Shown here: positions 30,932 through 31,326 of the stretch, in pieces
Numbering within the stretch: the first letter of the stretch is position 1
Layout of the letters: each line of letters starts with the position of its first letter
From: a virus
Length of the DNA stretch: 31,326 nt
Reading direction: 5' to 3' (one strand)
IMG/VR virus record: IMGVR_UViG_3300033571_012331
Span: 1 to 31,326 of that record
Program-made: the position numbers and the translations under genes
Notes under the pieces: model-generated
What the model saw: the letters and a program-made list of their open reading frames with translations, nothing else
What the model was told of the DNA's origin: nothing
The model's database searches: none

Positions 30932-31326
30932 ATGATCGTGAGCAAAGGAGCGGAGAAAAATTTCACTCCGCATGACGAGGGAACATTCCGCGCTGTCTGC
31001 GTGGACATCACACCGCTGAAAGAGCGGCAAACGAAATTCGGGCTCAAGGAAGAGTTCCGCATCGTCTTCGAGACGGACGCGGAGCCCCGCGAGGACGGCA
31101 GTCGTCAATGCGTGTGGAGCCGCGGATTCACGCCGTTCCTGTCGGAGAAGGCGAACCTGCGCAAATTCCTGCGCCAGTGGTTCGGGCGCGACCTGTCCCC
31201 CGCGGAGCTTGAGAGCTTCGACATGGAGGAGCTGATCGACCGCCCGGCGCAAATCGTCATCGTCCACGAGTCGGTCGACGACAAGACCTATGCCAACATC
31301 GCGGCCTGCACGCCTTACAAGGGCAA
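30932..31326 (+). CDS. DUF669-like phage protein, likely replication-associated (3' end outside window)
   Basis: The visible 131 residues start MIVSKGAEKNFTPHDEGTF after a good AAGGAG ribosome site. Blocks such as EEFRIVFETD, CVWSRGFTPFLSEKANLRKFLRQWFG, then LSPAELESFDMEELID and RPAQIVIVHESVDDKTYANIA match a common family of small phage proteins found in replication modules, similar to DUF669. A single-strand binding or recombination-accessory role is plausible. The gene runs off the window. Confidence 0.65.
   Translation, partial: MIVSKGAEKNFTPHDEGTFRAVCVDITPLKERQTKFGLKEEFRIVFETDAEPREDGSRQCVWSRGFTPFLSEKANLRKFLRQWFGRDLSPAELESFDMEELIDRPAQIVIVHESVDDKTYANIAACTPYKG

Overview
The window is part of a GC-rich, tightly packed genome of a temperate tailed phage with a T7-like (podovirus) virion plan. 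A tyrosine integrase, an attP-like site and lytic genes lie on one contig, and phage genes continue on both sides of the attachment site. This fits the free (uncut) phage form or a circularly permuted assembly better than a prophage/host junction. A spanin-like pair points to a Gram-negative (diderm) host. The host group cannot be fixed from sequence alone. No bacterial housekeeping gene is visible.

Layout: (1) 1-1120: end of an unknown gene, an iteron-like cluster of 9-bp repeats, a RusA-like resolvase gene with a frame conflict, and a small AT-hook-like gene that contains a complete initiator-like tRNA(CAU). (2) 1121-8791: packaging and head: small and large terminase, three small genes, portal, Bbp19-like protein, scaffold, a DUF2829/Tad2-like anti-Thoeris gene, a strong terminator, a promoter candidate, major capsid protein and a second capsid-region protein. 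(3) 8812-24530: tail adaptor, tail nozzle, three internal/ejection proteins (the last 2263 aa, with an ADP-ribosyltransferase-like segment) and two fibre genes. (4) 24532-27497: lysis cassette (coiled-coil membrane protein, small lipoprotein, holin-like protein, M15 endolysin), then a metallophosphoesterase, a small gene and a terminator. (5) 27499-28876: leftward integrase and an attP whose core is the 3' half of a tRNA-Tyr(GUA) gene. (6) 28923-31326: small early genes, including two divergently transcribed ribbon-helix-helix regulators, several tiny membrane proteins and the start of a DUF669-like or replication-associated gene cut by the window edge.

Most genes are chained by ATGA start/stop overlaps, so the head, tail and lysis genes probably form long polycistronic units. 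A short motif, TTGACYAA / TTRGTCAA, recurs mostly at gene boundaries (near 845, 3400, 5885, 7163, 7319, 11929, 21565 and 21586) and looks like a phage-specific regulatory element. No single-subunit RNA polymerase gene is seen here, so late expression probably depends on host polymerase unless that gene lies outside the window.
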